Source: Oribacterium sp.
GTDB taxonomy: Bacteria > Bacillota_A > Clostridia > Lachnospirales > Lachnospiraceae
Length of the DNA stretch: 62,490 nt
Direction of reading: 5' to 3'
Assembly (NCBI GenBank): GCA_004554245.1
Contig: SFND01000010.1
Span: forward strand, 1-62,490
The position numbers were made by a program, and so were the translations under genes. Under the pieces are notes generated by a model. It was not told the origin of the DNA and made no database searches. It was given only the letters and a program-made list of their open reading frames with translations. Positions 1 to 8,520 of this stretch are shown here, one piece after another (position 1 is the stretch's first letter; each line of letters starts with the position of its first letter).

Positions 1-165
1 AGACGAGTGAAGCGTGAAGATTTACTTCCACATTCACGAGTATGCGGCATCTACGACAGTAGATGTGCTGGTAGGTTTGATGTTTTATCTACAGAATAAT
101 ATATAAGCGGTATATAGTTTTCAAGGCACGATATATATAATTTGTTCCCTTCGCGGGGCAGCTAT
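1..165. other. Intergenic, possible distal end of an rRNA operon
   Basis: No coding region or RNA gene is seen here. The stretch contains tatatagttttcaagg near 111, which resembles the spacer sequence that follows rRNA genes in many Firmicutes. Together with the tRNA trio downstream, this suggests, but does not prove, that an rRNA operon ends just left of the window. Confidence 0.3.
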
Positions 166-238
166 TCCTCCATAGCTCAGTCGGTAGAGCACGCGGCTGT
201 TAACCGCGGTGTCGTTGGTTCGAGTCCGACTGGGGGAG
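166..238 (+). tRNA. tRNA-Asn (GTT)
   Basis: A 73-nt cloverleaf with a 7-bp acceptor stem (166-172 with 231-237), D arm, anticodon GTT at 199-201 and a standard T loop (ttcgagt). It is the first of three tRNAs read in the same direction. Confidence 0.95.
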
Positions 239-242
239 TTGT

Positions 243-315
243 GCCGGTATAGCTCAGTTGGTAGAGCAACTGATTTGTAATCAGTAGGTCTTCGGTTCGA
301 GTCCGAATCCCGGCT
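243..315 (+). tRNA. tRNA-Thr (TGT)
   Basis: A 73-nt cloverleaf starting four bases after tRNA-Asn, with anticodon TGT and a canonical T loop. The acceptor stem (243-249 with 308-314) has one T-C mismatch at 248/309. A terminator follows directly. Confidence 0.93.
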
Positions 316-318
316 TTC

Positions 319-348
319 AGCCTTAGCTTTCAGAGCTAAGGCTTTTTT
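319..348 (+). terminator. Rho-independent terminator after tRNA-Thr
   Basis: A 10-bp perfect stem (agccttagct / agctaaggct) with a 5-nt loop, followed by a T run. Confidence 0.85.
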
Positions 349-387
349 AAACTGATGAATATCGATTCCTCGATATTTATATAAGAT

Positions 388-461
388 GGAACTGTAGCTC
401 AGCTGGTTAGAGCAGTCGGCTCATAACCGATCGGTCCCGGGTTCGAGTCCCCGCAGTTCCA
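388..461 (+). tRNA. tRNA-Met (CAT), elongator type
   Basis: A 74-nt cloverleaf with a 7-bp acceptor stem (388-394 with 454-460) and anticodon CAT in the context ctcataa. The normally paired first base pair argues against initiator tRNA. A lysidine-modified Ile tRNA also has CAT and cannot be fully excluded. Confidence 0.88.
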
Positions 462-467
462 CGCTTC

Positions 468-492
468 AGGCCCCAGTGATGGGGCCTTTTTT
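468..492 (+). terminator. Terminator after tRNA-Met
   Basis: Stem aggcccc / ggggcct with a 6-nt loop, followed by T6. Confidence 0.85.
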
Positions 493-500
493 AATTCTTC

Positions 501-559
501 TAATTAGTGTATCAGATCAGACCCTCCGGGTCCCCTTGGCTGATCTGATACACTAATTA
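501..559. repeat. Hairpin repeat with 20-bp perfect arms
   Basis: Arms at 501-520 and 540-559 are perfect inverted copies. The 19-nt loop carries ccctccgggtccccttgg, which recurs almost exactly (on the opposite strand) in the element at 42135-42220. There is no T run on either side, so it is not a standard terminator. Confidence 0.8.
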
Positions 560-577
560 TGAATTATCTATGAATTA

Positions 578-604
578 TTAGCAGTACAGCTTGTAGAGTG
601 CTAA
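578..604 (+). promoter_or_regulatory. CIRCE-like operator (HrcA site) upstream of htpG
   Basis: ttagcagta, nine bases, then gagtgctaa. The CIRCE consensus is TTAGCACTC-N9-GAGTGCTAA, so the right half is perfect and the left half matches 7 of 9. The spacer length is exact and the site overlaps the -35 box of the htpG promoter. This implies heat-shock repression by HrcA. Confidence 0.75.
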
Positions 605-619
605 CATCGGTGCTATACT
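591..619 (+). promoter_or_regulatory. htpG promoter
   Basis: A -35 ttgtag and a -10 tatact separated by 17 bp, about 120 bases upstream of htpG. The -35 lies inside the CIRCE-like operator. Confidence 0.65.
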
Positions 620-738
620 TCTTTTCGTTGTGAATAAAATGAATCATCTGTATCCGCCTTCAATGGACAGTATGCGTCTGTCCGGCACGAAGAAGGACGA
701 TACGAGATGAAATCTACATAGTATAAGAGGTAAATGTT

Positions 739-2823
739 ATGGCACAGAAGGGTACACTTTCGATCAATTCTGAAAACATATTCCCGATTATCAAGAAGTG
801 GATGTATTCCGATCAGGATATCTTCGTACGTGAGGAGATCTCCAACGCATGTGATGCGATCACGAAGCTGGAGAAGCTGAGCCTCATCGGCGAGTGGACG
901 AAGCCTGCAGACTATAAGGGCAGAGTCGATGTGATCGTCGATTCCGAGCATAAGACCATCACCTTCCAGGATAACGGTATCGGTATGACCGCAGAGGAGG
1001 TCGAGAAGTATATCAATCAGATCGCCTTCTCCGGTGCGACGGACTTCATCAACAAGTATAAGGATAAGGCCAACGATGATCAGATCATCGGACACTTCGG
1101 CCTCGGCTTCTACAGTGTCTTCATGGTTGCAGATCAGGTCGACATCGACACTCTGTCCTATAAGCAGGATGCGACAGCGATTCACTGGACCTGCAACGGC
1201 GGTACGGAATATGAGATGACCGATGGCGACAAGAAAACCGTCGGTACCACCATAACCCTCCATCTGAACGACGATTGTCTCAAGTACGATAACGAGTGGG
1301 AGATGCGTGAGATCATCGAGAAGTACTGCTCCTTCATGCCGGTCGAGGTCTATATCACGAAGCTTCCGAAGGACACTGAGACGATCCAGGCGGATCAGAA
1401 GAAGGACGGTGATGTCGTCGTAGAGGAGATCCCTGAGAAGGTCGAGAAGGATGCTGATGGCAAGGAGACGAAGACACCGGCGAAGCTGAAGATCGAGAAG
1501 CGTCCGCAGCTCCTGAACGATACACATCCGCTCTGGGGGAAGACGCCATCCGAGTGCACGAAGGAAGAGTATATCGACTTCTATCATAAGGTATTCCGCG
1601 ACTATAAGGAGCCGCTGTTCTGGATCCATCTGAACATGGATTACCCGTACAACCTGAAGGGCATCCTCTACTTTCCGAAGATCAACATGGAGTATGAGTC
1701 TGCCGAGGGTACCATCAAGCTCTATAACAACCAGGTCTTCGTCGCAGACAACATCAAGGAAGTCATCCCGGAGTATCTGATGCTCCTGAAGGGCGTCATC
1801 GACTGTCCGGATCTGCCGCTGAACGTATCGAGATCCCAGCTCCAGAACGACGGCTTCGTAAAGAAGATTCAGGATTACATCACAAAGAAGGTCGCCGATA
1901 AGCTGTCCGGCCTCTGCAAGACCGATCGTGAGAACTATGAGAAGTACTGGGACGATATCGCACCATTCATCAAGTACGGCTGCCTCCGCGACGATAAGTT
2001 CTGTAAGAAGATGACCGATTACATCCTCTTCAAGGACATCAACGGTAAGTTCCTCGCCCTGCCGGAGTGCCTCGAAGTCGAGAAGAGTGACGTCGACGAA
2101 GCCACAGAAAAGGCCGGTGCTGAGAACAGCGCAGCGGACGAGACGGCTGCTTCCACGGGAGATACAGCGAAGACCGCGGAGAACAGTGACAAGCCTGAAA
2201 AGAACAAGGTCATCTACTATGTCACCGACCCTGTTCAGCAGAGTCAGTACATCGCGATGTTTAAGAATGCAGGTAAGGATGCCGTCATCCTGCCGGAGCG
2301 CATCGACCAGCCGTTCATCTCTGAGCTCGAAGCGAAGAACCAGGGCGTTCACTTCCGCAGAATCGATGCTGATCTCAGTGAGGAGTTCAAGGCAGCGGTA
2401 AGTGCGGATGAGCAGAAGACCCTCGACGAGCAGCAGAAGGATCTGGAAACCGAGATCCGTGCCGCATCGAAGAAGGATAAGCTGACGGTAAAGCTTCAGA
2501 AGCTGACACAGTCCTCCATCGCGGCGATGCTTTCCATCTCCGAGGAGAGCCGTCGTATGAATGACATGATGAAGATGTATGCGATGAGTGGTATGCCGAT
2601 GAGCGATATGCCGGTCGATGAGACACTGATTCTCAATACCGAACATCCGCTGGTACAGTATCTGATCGAGCATCGTACGGATGAAGCAGCGAAGGAGACC
2701 GTCGACATGATCTCCGAGCAGCTCTACGATCTTGCGAAGCTGCAGCAGTCCCCGCTGAGTGCAGACGAGATGACAAAGTTCATAAGCCGTTCAAACGAAA
2801 TCCTTCTTAAAATGGCAAAGTGA
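739..2823 (+). CDS. htpG: Hsp90-family molecular chaperone HtpG
   Basis: ATP-dependent cytoplasmic chaperone, 694 residues. The N-terminal GHKL ATPase is clear: EEISNACDA near residue 36 (metal/ATP site Asn), DNGIGMT near 78 and GHFGLGFYS near 118. The middle domain carries NVSRSQLQ. It is about 70 residues longer than E. coli HtpG (624). Part of the excess is a low-complexity Glu/Ala/Thr stretch around residues 450-490, the rest an acidic Lys/Glu segment near 215-255. The start is placed at 739 after a weak SD-like gaggt. It is preceded by a promoter overlapping a CIRCE-like site and appears monocistronic. Identification is very secure; the inserts look like natural length variation. Confidence 0.97.
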   Translation: MAQKGTLSINSENIFPIIKKWMYSDQDIFVREEISNACDAITKLEKLSLIGEWTKPADYKGRVDVIVDSEHKTITFQDNGIGMTAEEVEKYINQIAFSGATDFINKYKDKANDDQIIGHFGLGFYSVFMVADQVDIDTLSYKQDATAIHWTCNGGTEYEMTDGDKKTVGTTITLHLNDDCLKYDNEWEMREIIEKYCSFMPVEVYITKLPKDTETIQADQKKDGDVVVEEIPEKVEKDADGKETKTPAKLKIEKRPQLLNDTHPLWGKTPSECTKEEYIDFYHKVFRDYKEPLFWIHLNMDYPYNLKGILYFPKINMEYESAEGTIKLYNNQVFVADNIKEVIPEYLMLLKGVIDCPDLPLNVSRSQLQNDGFVKKIQDYITKKVADKLSGLCKTDRENYEKYWDDIAPFIKYGCLRDDKFCKKMTDYILFKDINGKFLALPECLEVEKSDVDEATEKAGAENSAADETAASTGDTAKTAENSDKPEKNKVIYYVTDPVQQSQYIAMFKNAGKDAVILPERIDQPFISELEAKNQGVHFRRIDADLSEEFKAAVSADEQKTLDEQQKDLETEIRAASKKDKLTVKLQKLTQSSIAAMLSISEESRRMNDMMKMYAMSGMPMSDMPVDETLILNTEHPLVQYLIEHRTDEAAKETVDMISEQLYDLAKLQQSPLSADEMTKFISRSNEILLKMAK

Positions 2824-2901
2824 CAGCTTGACGGAGCAGACGGCATCTAATATAATTTTGTTGTCGTTGTTCACAAGTTTCTCGGGCGAAAGGATTTGGG
2901 G

Positions 2902-3042
2902 ATGAAGCACATGGCTGGAAACAGACATACGAATCACCTTTTAGCGATGTGTGCACTCGGATTCTCAGGACAGGCCGGATTTATCGGGCTTAGTGTAAGC
3001 TGCGAAATTAATAACGGCATCTATTCGAATACCGTAAAATAA
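2902..3042 (+). CDS. Possible small protein, 46 residues, unknown
   Basis: An ATG ORF preceded by gaaagga seven to eight bases upstream and closed by TAA five bases before a strong terminator. The product is not recognised. It has a short basic N terminus (KHMAGNRH), a central moderately hydrophobic stretch around residues 13-32 and two Cys. The RBS, ORF and terminator together suggest a transcribed unit, but the length is short enough to be chance. It could also be the tail of the htpG transcript. Confidence 0.35.
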   Translation: MKHMAGNRHTNHLLAMCALGFSGQAGFIGLSVSCEINNGIYSNTVK

Positions 3043-3046
3043 TAGA

Positions 3047-3078
3047 AGAGGGAACAGCCTGCGCTGTTCCCTCTTTTT
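3047..3078 (+). terminator. Terminator between htpG region and purine operon
   Basis: An 11-bp perfect stem (agagggaacag / ctgttccctct) followed by a T run. Confidence 0.9.
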
Positions 3079-3120
3079 GTTGTTGATTACAGGCTCACGC
3101 TTCTGGCATGAGTTCTCTGT

Positions 3121-3148
3121 GATGCCCTCCGGGCGGACGTATTCAGAG
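3121..3148 (+). repeat. 28-nt dispersed repeat, copy 1
   Basis: gatgccct followed by eight variable bases and acgtattcagag. The same two blocks with the same spacing occur at 56586-56613 and 56681-56708, downstream of htrA. It lies in the leader of purE. Confidence 0.55.
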
Positions 3149-3192
3149 TGATATCGGAAGCGGTGCTTCCACGGATCAGGAAAGGAGTTTGC

Positions 3193-3687
3193 ATGAAAAA
3201 AGTTGCGATCATCATGGGAAGTGATTCAGATCTTCCAGTAGTTGAAAAAGGCATCAGTGTCCTGAAGGAGTACGGAGTACCTTTTGAAGTTCATGTATAC
3301 AGTGCCCACAGATCACCGGAGGAGGCTGCACAGTTCTCGAAATCCGCACGTGAAAACGGCTTCGGTGTCATCATCGCCGCTGCCGGCATGGCTGCGCACC
3401 TCGCAGGTGCCATCGCAGCGAATACCACACTTCCGGTGATCGGTATCCCATGTTCATCGAAGGTACTTGAGGGCATGGATGCACTTCTTTCCACGATCAT
3501 GATGCCACCTGGAATTCCGGTTGCCACGGTCGGCGTCAATACCGCAAAGAACGCAGCACTGCTCGCCATCGAGATGCTGGCGATCGAAGATGCCGCACTC
3601 GCACAGAAGCTTCAGGATGAGCGTGATAAGAATCATCAGACGATCCTGGAGAAGAATGCCGCCATCGAGGCGCAGTTTAACAGCTGA
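3193..3687 (+). CDS. purE: N5-carboxyaminoimidazole ribonucleotide mutase PurE
   Basis: Interconverts carboxylated forms of aminoimidazole ribonucleotide in de novo purine synthesis. 164 residues, usual for the family. MGSDSDLPVV at the N terminus binds the phosphate, SAHRSPE carries the catalytic His, and AAHLAG and PPGIPVATV are present as in class I enzymes. The start at 3193 is chosen over an in-frame ATG at 3148 because aaaggag lies 5-6 bases upstream. Class I PurE normally depends on PurK for N5-CAIR; no purK is in this window. It is the first gene of the purine operon. Confidence 0.95.
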   Translation: MKKVAIIMGSDSDLPVVEKGISVLKEYGVPFEVHVYSAHRSPEEAAQFSKSARENGFGVIIAAAGMAAHLAGAIAANTTLPVIGIPCSSKVLEGMDALLSTIMMPPGIPVATVGVNTAKNAALLAIEMLAIEDAALAQKLQDERDKNHQTILEKNAAIEAQFNS

Positions 3688-3819
3688 GCGATCGGTAGGG
3701 GCGAAATCACACATAGTAACGATTACGCGCCGGCAGTATCGGAGGCATGCACATAAACGTACTTTATTTCATGACCATCGCAGGCGCAATTATATTTCTA
3801 TACATCTAAAGGGGAATCT

Positions 3820-5310
3820 ATGGGAAAAATTAATGACGAGTGTGGCGTATTTGGCATGTACTCGAAGACAACCAAGCCACTTGCAAGACTGACCTACTAT
3901 GGGCTGTTTGCGTTACAGCACCGTGGCCAGGAATCGGCCGGTATCGTCGTAAACGACGAGGGTGTCTTCCGTTTCTATCGTGAGCTCGGTCTCGTCAGCG
4001 AGGCGATGACGAAGGAACAGCTCGAACGTCTGGGCGACGGACAGATGTCCTGCGGTCACGTGCGTTACTCCACCTCCGGCATCACAAACCGTATCAATGC
4101 GCAGCCGATCGTCGTAAATCATGTGAAGGGCCGTATGGCACTCTGTCATAACGGAAATCTGGTCAATTCCACAGAGCTTCGCCGTAACCTCGAGCTGGAG
4201 GGCTGTATCTTCCAGTCCACTACGGATACCGAGGCGATCTCGTATGTCATCACGCGTGAGCGTCTGAAGACGAAGTCGATCGAAGAGGCGGTGACCAATT
4301 CTGTAGAGAAGCTGCACGGTGCCTTCTCTCTGGTCATCATGTCGCCGTCGAAGCTGATCGCCGTACGTGATCCGCATGGCTTCCGTCCGCTCTGCTATGG
4401 TGAAACCGAGGACGGTTCCGTCGTATTTGCCAGTGAGTCCTGTGCACTCGATGCAGTCGGTGCGAAGCTGGTGCGTGACCTCGAGCCGGGTGAGATCATG
4501 GTCATGGACCAGAATGGTCTCCGCTCCATCAAGGATCACTGCAAGACGGTGAAACCGTCTACCTGCGTTTTCGAGTATATCTATTTCGCACGTCCGGATT
4601 CCATCATCGATGGTGCATCTGTACACGATGCCAGAATGCGTGCCGGTGAGTTCCTCGCAGAGGAGCATCCGGTCGATGCAGACGTCGTGATCGGCGTTCC
4701 TGACTCCGGCCTCGATGCCGCGGTCGGCTACAGCCGGAAGTCCGGTATCCCGTATGGTATCGGTCTCATCAAGAATAAGTACATCGGACGAACCTTCATC
4801 GCACCAGGACAGACGGAGCGTGAGAATCTCGTCAAGATCAAGCTGAACACGATCCGCTCCGAAATCGAGGGCAAGCGTGTCGTCCTGATCGATGACTCTA
4901 TCGTACGTGGAACCACCAGCGCACGTCTCGTCAAGCTCGTGCGGGAGGCCGGCGCGAAGGAAATCCACATGCGTATAACCGCACCGCCATTTCTGTACCC
5001 TTGCTACTATGGAACCGATATCGACAGTCAGGACAATCTGATCGCCTGCCACCATACCGTCGATGAGATTGCGAAGATCATCGGGGTTGATTCGCTCGGA
5101 TACCTCAGTGTGGAGAATGTGCTCCGTATCGCGAAGAATGATCCGAATGCAGGCTACTGTGCCGCGTGCTTCAATGGTCAGTATTCAACGGAGCTGCCAA
5201 GCGTCAGCGAGAAGAATCGTTTCGAAGAGAAGATTCCAAAGGCCTGGAGAGATGCACACACGGATGACCCGAACAAGAAGTGGAATCCGAACAGCGAGGC
5301 CAATCCATAA
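3820..5310 (+). CDS. purF: Amidophosphoribosyltransferase PurF
   Basis: Commits PRPP and glutamine to purine synthesis as phosphoribosylamine. 496 residues: an N-terminal Ntn glutaminase whose nucleophile is Cys8 after a seven-residue propeptide (MGKINDE|CGVFG), then a PRTase domain with the PRPP loop VVLIDDSIVRGTTS. The later Cys residues (STCVFEY, LYPCYYG and CAAC near the C terminus) match the [4Fe-4S] ligands of Bacillus-type PurF, so the enzyme is probably oxygen-sensitive. The SD is aaagggg. It lies 132 bases after purE in the same direction. Confidence 0.96.
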   Translation: MGKINDECGVFGMYSKTTKPLARLTYYGLFALQHRGQESAGIVVNDEGVFRFYRELGLVSEAMTKEQLERLGDGQMSCGHVRYSTSGITNRINAQPIVVNHVKGRMALCHNGNLVNSTELRRNLELEGCIFQSTTDTEAISYVITRERLKTKSIEEAVTNSVEKLHGAFSLVIMSPSKLIAVRDPHGFRPLCYGETEDGSVVFASESCALDAVGAKLVRDLEPGEIMVMDQNGLRSIKDHCKTVKPSTCVFEYIYFARPDSIIDGASVHDARMRAGEFLAEEHPVDADVVIGVPDSGLDAAVGYSRKSGIPYGIGLIKNKYIGRTFIAPGQTERENLVKIKLNTIRSEIEGKRVVLIDDSIVRGTTSARLVKLVREAGAKEIHMRITAPPFLYPCYYGTDIDSQDNLIACHHTVDEIAKIIGVDSLGYLSVENVLRIAKNDPNAGYCAACFNGQYSTELPSVSEKNRFEEKIPKAWRDAHTDDPNKKWNPNSEANP

Positions 5311-5393
5311 GCCACGTGAGGCATGGAAGAGACGCATGGAATAAACGTATCCACACGAAATATCCATATAAGCTATCCGAATGAAATAATATC

Positions 5394-5418
5394 ATGACAT
5401 TTCACGATAAAATGTCAT
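5394..5418 (+). other. Hairpin in purF-purM gap
   Basis: Perfect 9-bp arms atgacattt / aaatgtcat around a 7-nt loop, with another atcatgac a few bases downstream. No T run follows, so it is more likely an RNA processing or stability structure than a terminator. Function not known. Confidence 0.4.
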
Positions 5419-5458
5419 TCGAAGTATCATGACGATCAAACGATAAAGGAGTTTAGAT

Positions 5459-6508
5459 ATGAATACAAAGAGCTACAGTGAGGCATACAAGGAGGCAGGT
5501 GTTGATATCACGGCCGGCTACAAGTCCGTAGAGCTGATGAAGCAGTACGTTGCGAGAACCATGACCGAAGGTGTCGCATCCGGTCTCGGCGGCTTCGGCG
5601 GTCTGTTCGAGCTTCCGGAGGGCTACAAGCACCCGATTCTCGTGTCCGGTACCGACGGTGTCGGCACGAAGCTGAAGATCTCCTTCCTGATGGAGAAGTA
5701 TGACACCGTCGGCATCGACTGCGTTGCGATGTGTGTAAACGATGTCATCTGCTGTGGTGCGAAGCCACTGTTCTTCCTCGATTACATCGCCTGCGGCAAG
5801 AACGTGCCGGAGAAGATCGCCGACATCGTAAAGGGCGTAGCCGAGGGCTGTGTTCAGAGTGACAGTGCGCTGATCGGTGGTGAGACGGCAGAGATGCCGG
5901 GCTTCTATCCGGAGGATGAGTTCGATCTGGCCGGTTTCTCTGTCGGCATCGTGGATAAGGAGAAGGTCATCGACAACAACTCCATGAAGGCAGGTGATGT
6001 CGTAATCGCACTTCCAAGCTCCGGTGTGCACTCCAACGGTTTCTCACTGGTACGTAAGGTCTTCGACATCGACCATATCACGAAGGAGGAGCTTCGTAAG
6101 CCGCTCGAGGAGCTCGGTGGTCAGTCCCTCGGTGAGACCCTGCTGACACCGACCGTCATCTATGTAAAGCCGGTGCTCCAGCTGCTTGAGAAGGTGACTG
6201 TGAAGGCCATCAGCCACATCACCGGCGGTGGTTTCTATGAGAATATCCCGAGATCCATCCCGGATGGCCTCGGTGCAAAGATCCGTATGGATGACGTACG
6301 CGTGCTTCCGATCTTCAAGCTGATTCAGAAGACCGGCAATGTATCCACACACGATATGTTCAATACCTACAACATGGGTGTCGGCATGAGCGTTGTCGTA
6401 GCGAAGGAGGATGAGGCGGCAGCACTCGAGGTACTTCGTGCAAATGGTGTCGAGGCATACCACCTCGGTGAGATCATCGCGTCCGACGATAAGGTCGTTT
6501 TAGAGTAA
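5459..6508 (+). CDS. purM: Phosphoribosylformylglycinamidine cyclo-ligase PurM
   Basis: Closes the imidazole ring to give AIR using ATP; cytoplasmic. 349 residues, the usual length. Family hallmarks include GVASGLGGFGGLFEL, VSGTDGVGTKLK, the metal/phosphate segment GGETAEMPGFY and HITGGGFYENIPR. The SD aaaggag sits 8 bases upstream. It is followed by purO after 13 bases, so the two are cotranscribed. Confidence 0.97.
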   Translation: MNTKSYSEAYKEAGVDITAGYKSVELMKQYVARTMTEGVASGLGGFGGLFELPEGYKHPILVSGTDGVGTKLKISFLMEKYDTVGIDCVAMCVNDVICCGAKPLFFLDYIACGKNVPEKIADIVKGVAEGCVQSDSALIGGETAEMPGFYPEDEFDLAGFSVGIVDKEKVIDNNSMKAGDVVIALPSSGVHSNGFSLVRKVFDIDHITKEELRKPLEELGGQSLGETLLTPTVIYVKPVLQLLEKVTVKAISHITGGGFYENIPRSIPDGLGAKIRMDDVRVLPIFKLIQKTGNVSTHDMFNTYNMGVGMSVVVAKEDEAAALEVLRANGVEAYHLGEIIASDDKVVLE

Positions 6509-6521
6509 GGAGAGTAAAAAC

Positions 6522-7250
6522 ATGGCAACATATGATGTAGCACAGCTTCCAGAGCTGCTGAAAAACAACGAGTACCCTGGCCGTGGCATCGTGATCGGCA
6601 AGTCCGCGGATGGACAGTCCATCGCCATCGCTTACTTCATCATGGGGCGTAGCGCAAACTCCAGAAACCGCTTATTTATCGAGGATGGTGACACCGTCAC
6701 CATCTACCCGGCAGACGCCAGCAAGGTCGAGGACCCGAGCCTCATCATCTACAGCCCGATCCGTAAGATCGGTGATAATCTGATCGTGACCAACGGCGAT
6801 CAGACGGATACCATCTATGATTTCCTGAAGGAGGGCAACACCTTCGAGGAAGCCCTCGAAACACGTGAATTCGAGCCGGATGGTCCGAACTGGACACCGC
6901 GTATCAGCGGCCTCGTGATGCTCGATGATTCCGACCGCTATAAGATGTCGATTCTCAAGTCCCAGGATGCAGAGGGCACCGACTGTGCACGCTATACCTA
7001 CAGCTACAAGCTGCAGAATGGTCTTGGCCACTTCATCCATACCTACAAACAGAACGGTAATCCGATTCCGACCTTCGAGGGAGAGCCGGAGCGTGTCGCG
7101 ATCCCGAACAGCGCGGAGGAGTTCGCAGAGGCGATCTGGAACAGCCTGAACGAGGATAATAAGATTTCCATGTACGTACGCTATATCAATGTCGTAGACG
7201 GTAGCGTAACAAACAGAATGATTAACAAGTTCACAAAGGTGAACGCATAA
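6522..7250 (+). CDS. purO: IMP cyclohydrolase, PurO-type
   Basis: Closes FAICAR to IMP, the last step of the pathway. 242 residues belonging to the archaeal-style PurO / IMP_cyclohyd family, unrelated to the N-terminal domain of bacterial PurH. The N-terminal segment NEYPGRGIVIGKSADGQ, the GRSANSRNR block and the terminal YVRYIN-x-VDG pattern are what I recognise from clostridial members. The pairing with the stand-alone transformylase 15 bases downstream supports the assignment, since together they replace bifunctional PurH. The SD is aaggaga. Confidence 0.88.
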   Translation: MATYDVAQLPELLKNNEYPGRGIVIGKSADGQSIAIAYFIMGRSANSRNRLFIEDGDTVTIYPADASKVEDPSLIIYSPIRKIGDNLIVTNGDQTDTIYDFLKEGNTFEEALETREFEPDGPNWTPRISGLVMLDDSDRYKMSILKSQDAEGTDCARYTYSYKLQNGLGHFIHTYKQNGNPIPTFEGEPERVAIPNSAEEFAEAIWNSLNEDNKISMYVRYINVVDGSVTNRMINKFTKVNA

Positions 7251-7265
7251 GAGGAGAGGGCAGCG

Positions 7266-8450
7266 ATGAAAGAGTTTGAATTAAAGTATGGTATGAACCC
7301 GAATCAGAAGCCGGCGAAGATCTACATGCACGACGGCTCTGATCTTCCGATCGAGATTCTGAATGGCCGTCCTGGCTATATCAACTTCCTCGACGCACTG
7401 AACAGCTGGCAGCTGGTTTCCGATCTCAAGGAAGCCACCGGCATGGTCGCCGCCGCATCCTTCAAGCACGTTTCTCCTTCCGGTGCCGCGATCGGACGGA
7501 AGCTTTCCGACAAGCTGAAGAAGGCCTGCTTCGTAGACGATATCGAAGGACTCGACGAGTCTCCGCTGGCCTGTGCGTATGCGAGAGCACGTGGTGTCGA
7601 TCGTATGTCTTCTTACGGTGACTTCATCGCCCTGTCGGATACCTGTGATGCGACGACCGCACGCATCATCCACCGCGAAGTGTCGGATGGCGTCATTGCC
7701 CCAGGCTACACGGAGGAAGCGCTCGAGATCCTGAAGACGAAGAAGAAGGGAAACTACAATATCATCAAGATCGACCCGAGCTACCGCCCGGATCCGGTCG
7801 AGCACAAGCAGATATTCGGTGTGACCTTCGAGCAGGGCCGCAACGAGTACAAGGTGACCGAGGAGGCCTTCGCAAACATCGTGAGTGCGAACAAGGAGCT
7901 CACCGAGGAGGCGCGTCTCAACATGACCATCGCCCTCATCACCATCAAGTACACGCAGTCCAACTCCGTAGCGTATGCAGAGGATGGTCAGGCCATCGGT
8001 GTCGGTGCCGGACAGCAGTCCAGAGTGCACTGCACACGTCTCGCAGGTGATAAGGCGGATCACTGGCACCTTCGTCAGACCGACCGCGTCCTGAACCTTC
8101 CGTTCAAGGAGGGCCTCCGTCGTGCCGATCGGGACAATGTCATCGACGTATACCTCTCCGAGGAGTGCGAGGATGTCCTGAAGGATGGCGCATGGCAGCA
8201 GTACTTCACCGAGCAGCCGGCTCCATTTACGAGAGCAGAGCAGAAGGCGTACCTCGCTACACTCACCGGAACGGCCCTCGGCTCCGACGCGTTCTTCCCG
8301 TTCGGTGACAATGTCGAGCGTGCACGGAAGTCCGGTGTCAGCTACATCGCAGAGCCGGGCGGATCCATCCGTGATGACAATGTCATCGAGACCGCGGATA
8401 AGTACGGTATGGTGCTGTGCTTCACCGGCATGCGTCTCTTCCACCATTAA
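7266..8450 (+). CDS. purH: AICAR transformylase, stand-alone (PurH C-domain type)
   Basis: Formylates AICAR to FAICAR with 10-formyl-THF. 394 residues, compared with about 515 for bifunctional PurH: the cyclohydrolase domain is absent and the reading frame begins directly in the transformylase fold (LKYGMNPNQKPAKIY). The catalytic Lys-His pair is at residues 67-68 (SFKHVSPSGAA), and the C terminus carries GSDAFFPF and the family ending TGMRLFHH. It forms a functional pair with the upstream purO gene. The SD gaggagagg precedes the ATG. Confidence 0.93.
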   Translation: MKEFELKYGMNPNQKPAKIYMHDGSDLPIEILNGRPGYINFLDALNSWQLVSDLKEATGMVAAASFKHVSPSGAAIGRKLSDKLKKACFVDDIEGLDESPLACAYARARGVDRMSSYGDFIALSDTCDATTARIIHREVSDGVIAPGYTEEALEILKTKKKGNYNIIKIDPSYRPDPVEHKQIFGVTFEQGRNEYKVTEEAFANIVSANKELTEEARLNMTIALITIKYTQSNSVAYAEDGQAIGVGAGQQSRVHCTRLAGDKADHWHLRQTDRVLNLPFKEGLRRADRDNVIDVYLSEECEDVLKDGAWQQYFTEQPAPFTRAEQKAYLATLTGTALGSDAFFPFGDNVERARKSGVSYIAEPGGSIRDDNVIETADKYGMVLCFTGMRLFHH

Positions 8451-8520
8451 TCACATGGGGTGCGCCCGAAGGCGCATATAATGGCATTGTCTCCTTGTAG
8501 ATTGAGAGGGATATATACAA

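Noticed and set aside
613..2673. A 686-codon open frame on the - strand opposite htpG
   Set aside because: Shadow of htpG caused by biased codon use; no family resemblance.
3121..3192. Purine (guanine/adenine) or PRPP riboswitch before purE
   Set aside because: The conserved core words of these riboswitches are not present, only short hairpins.
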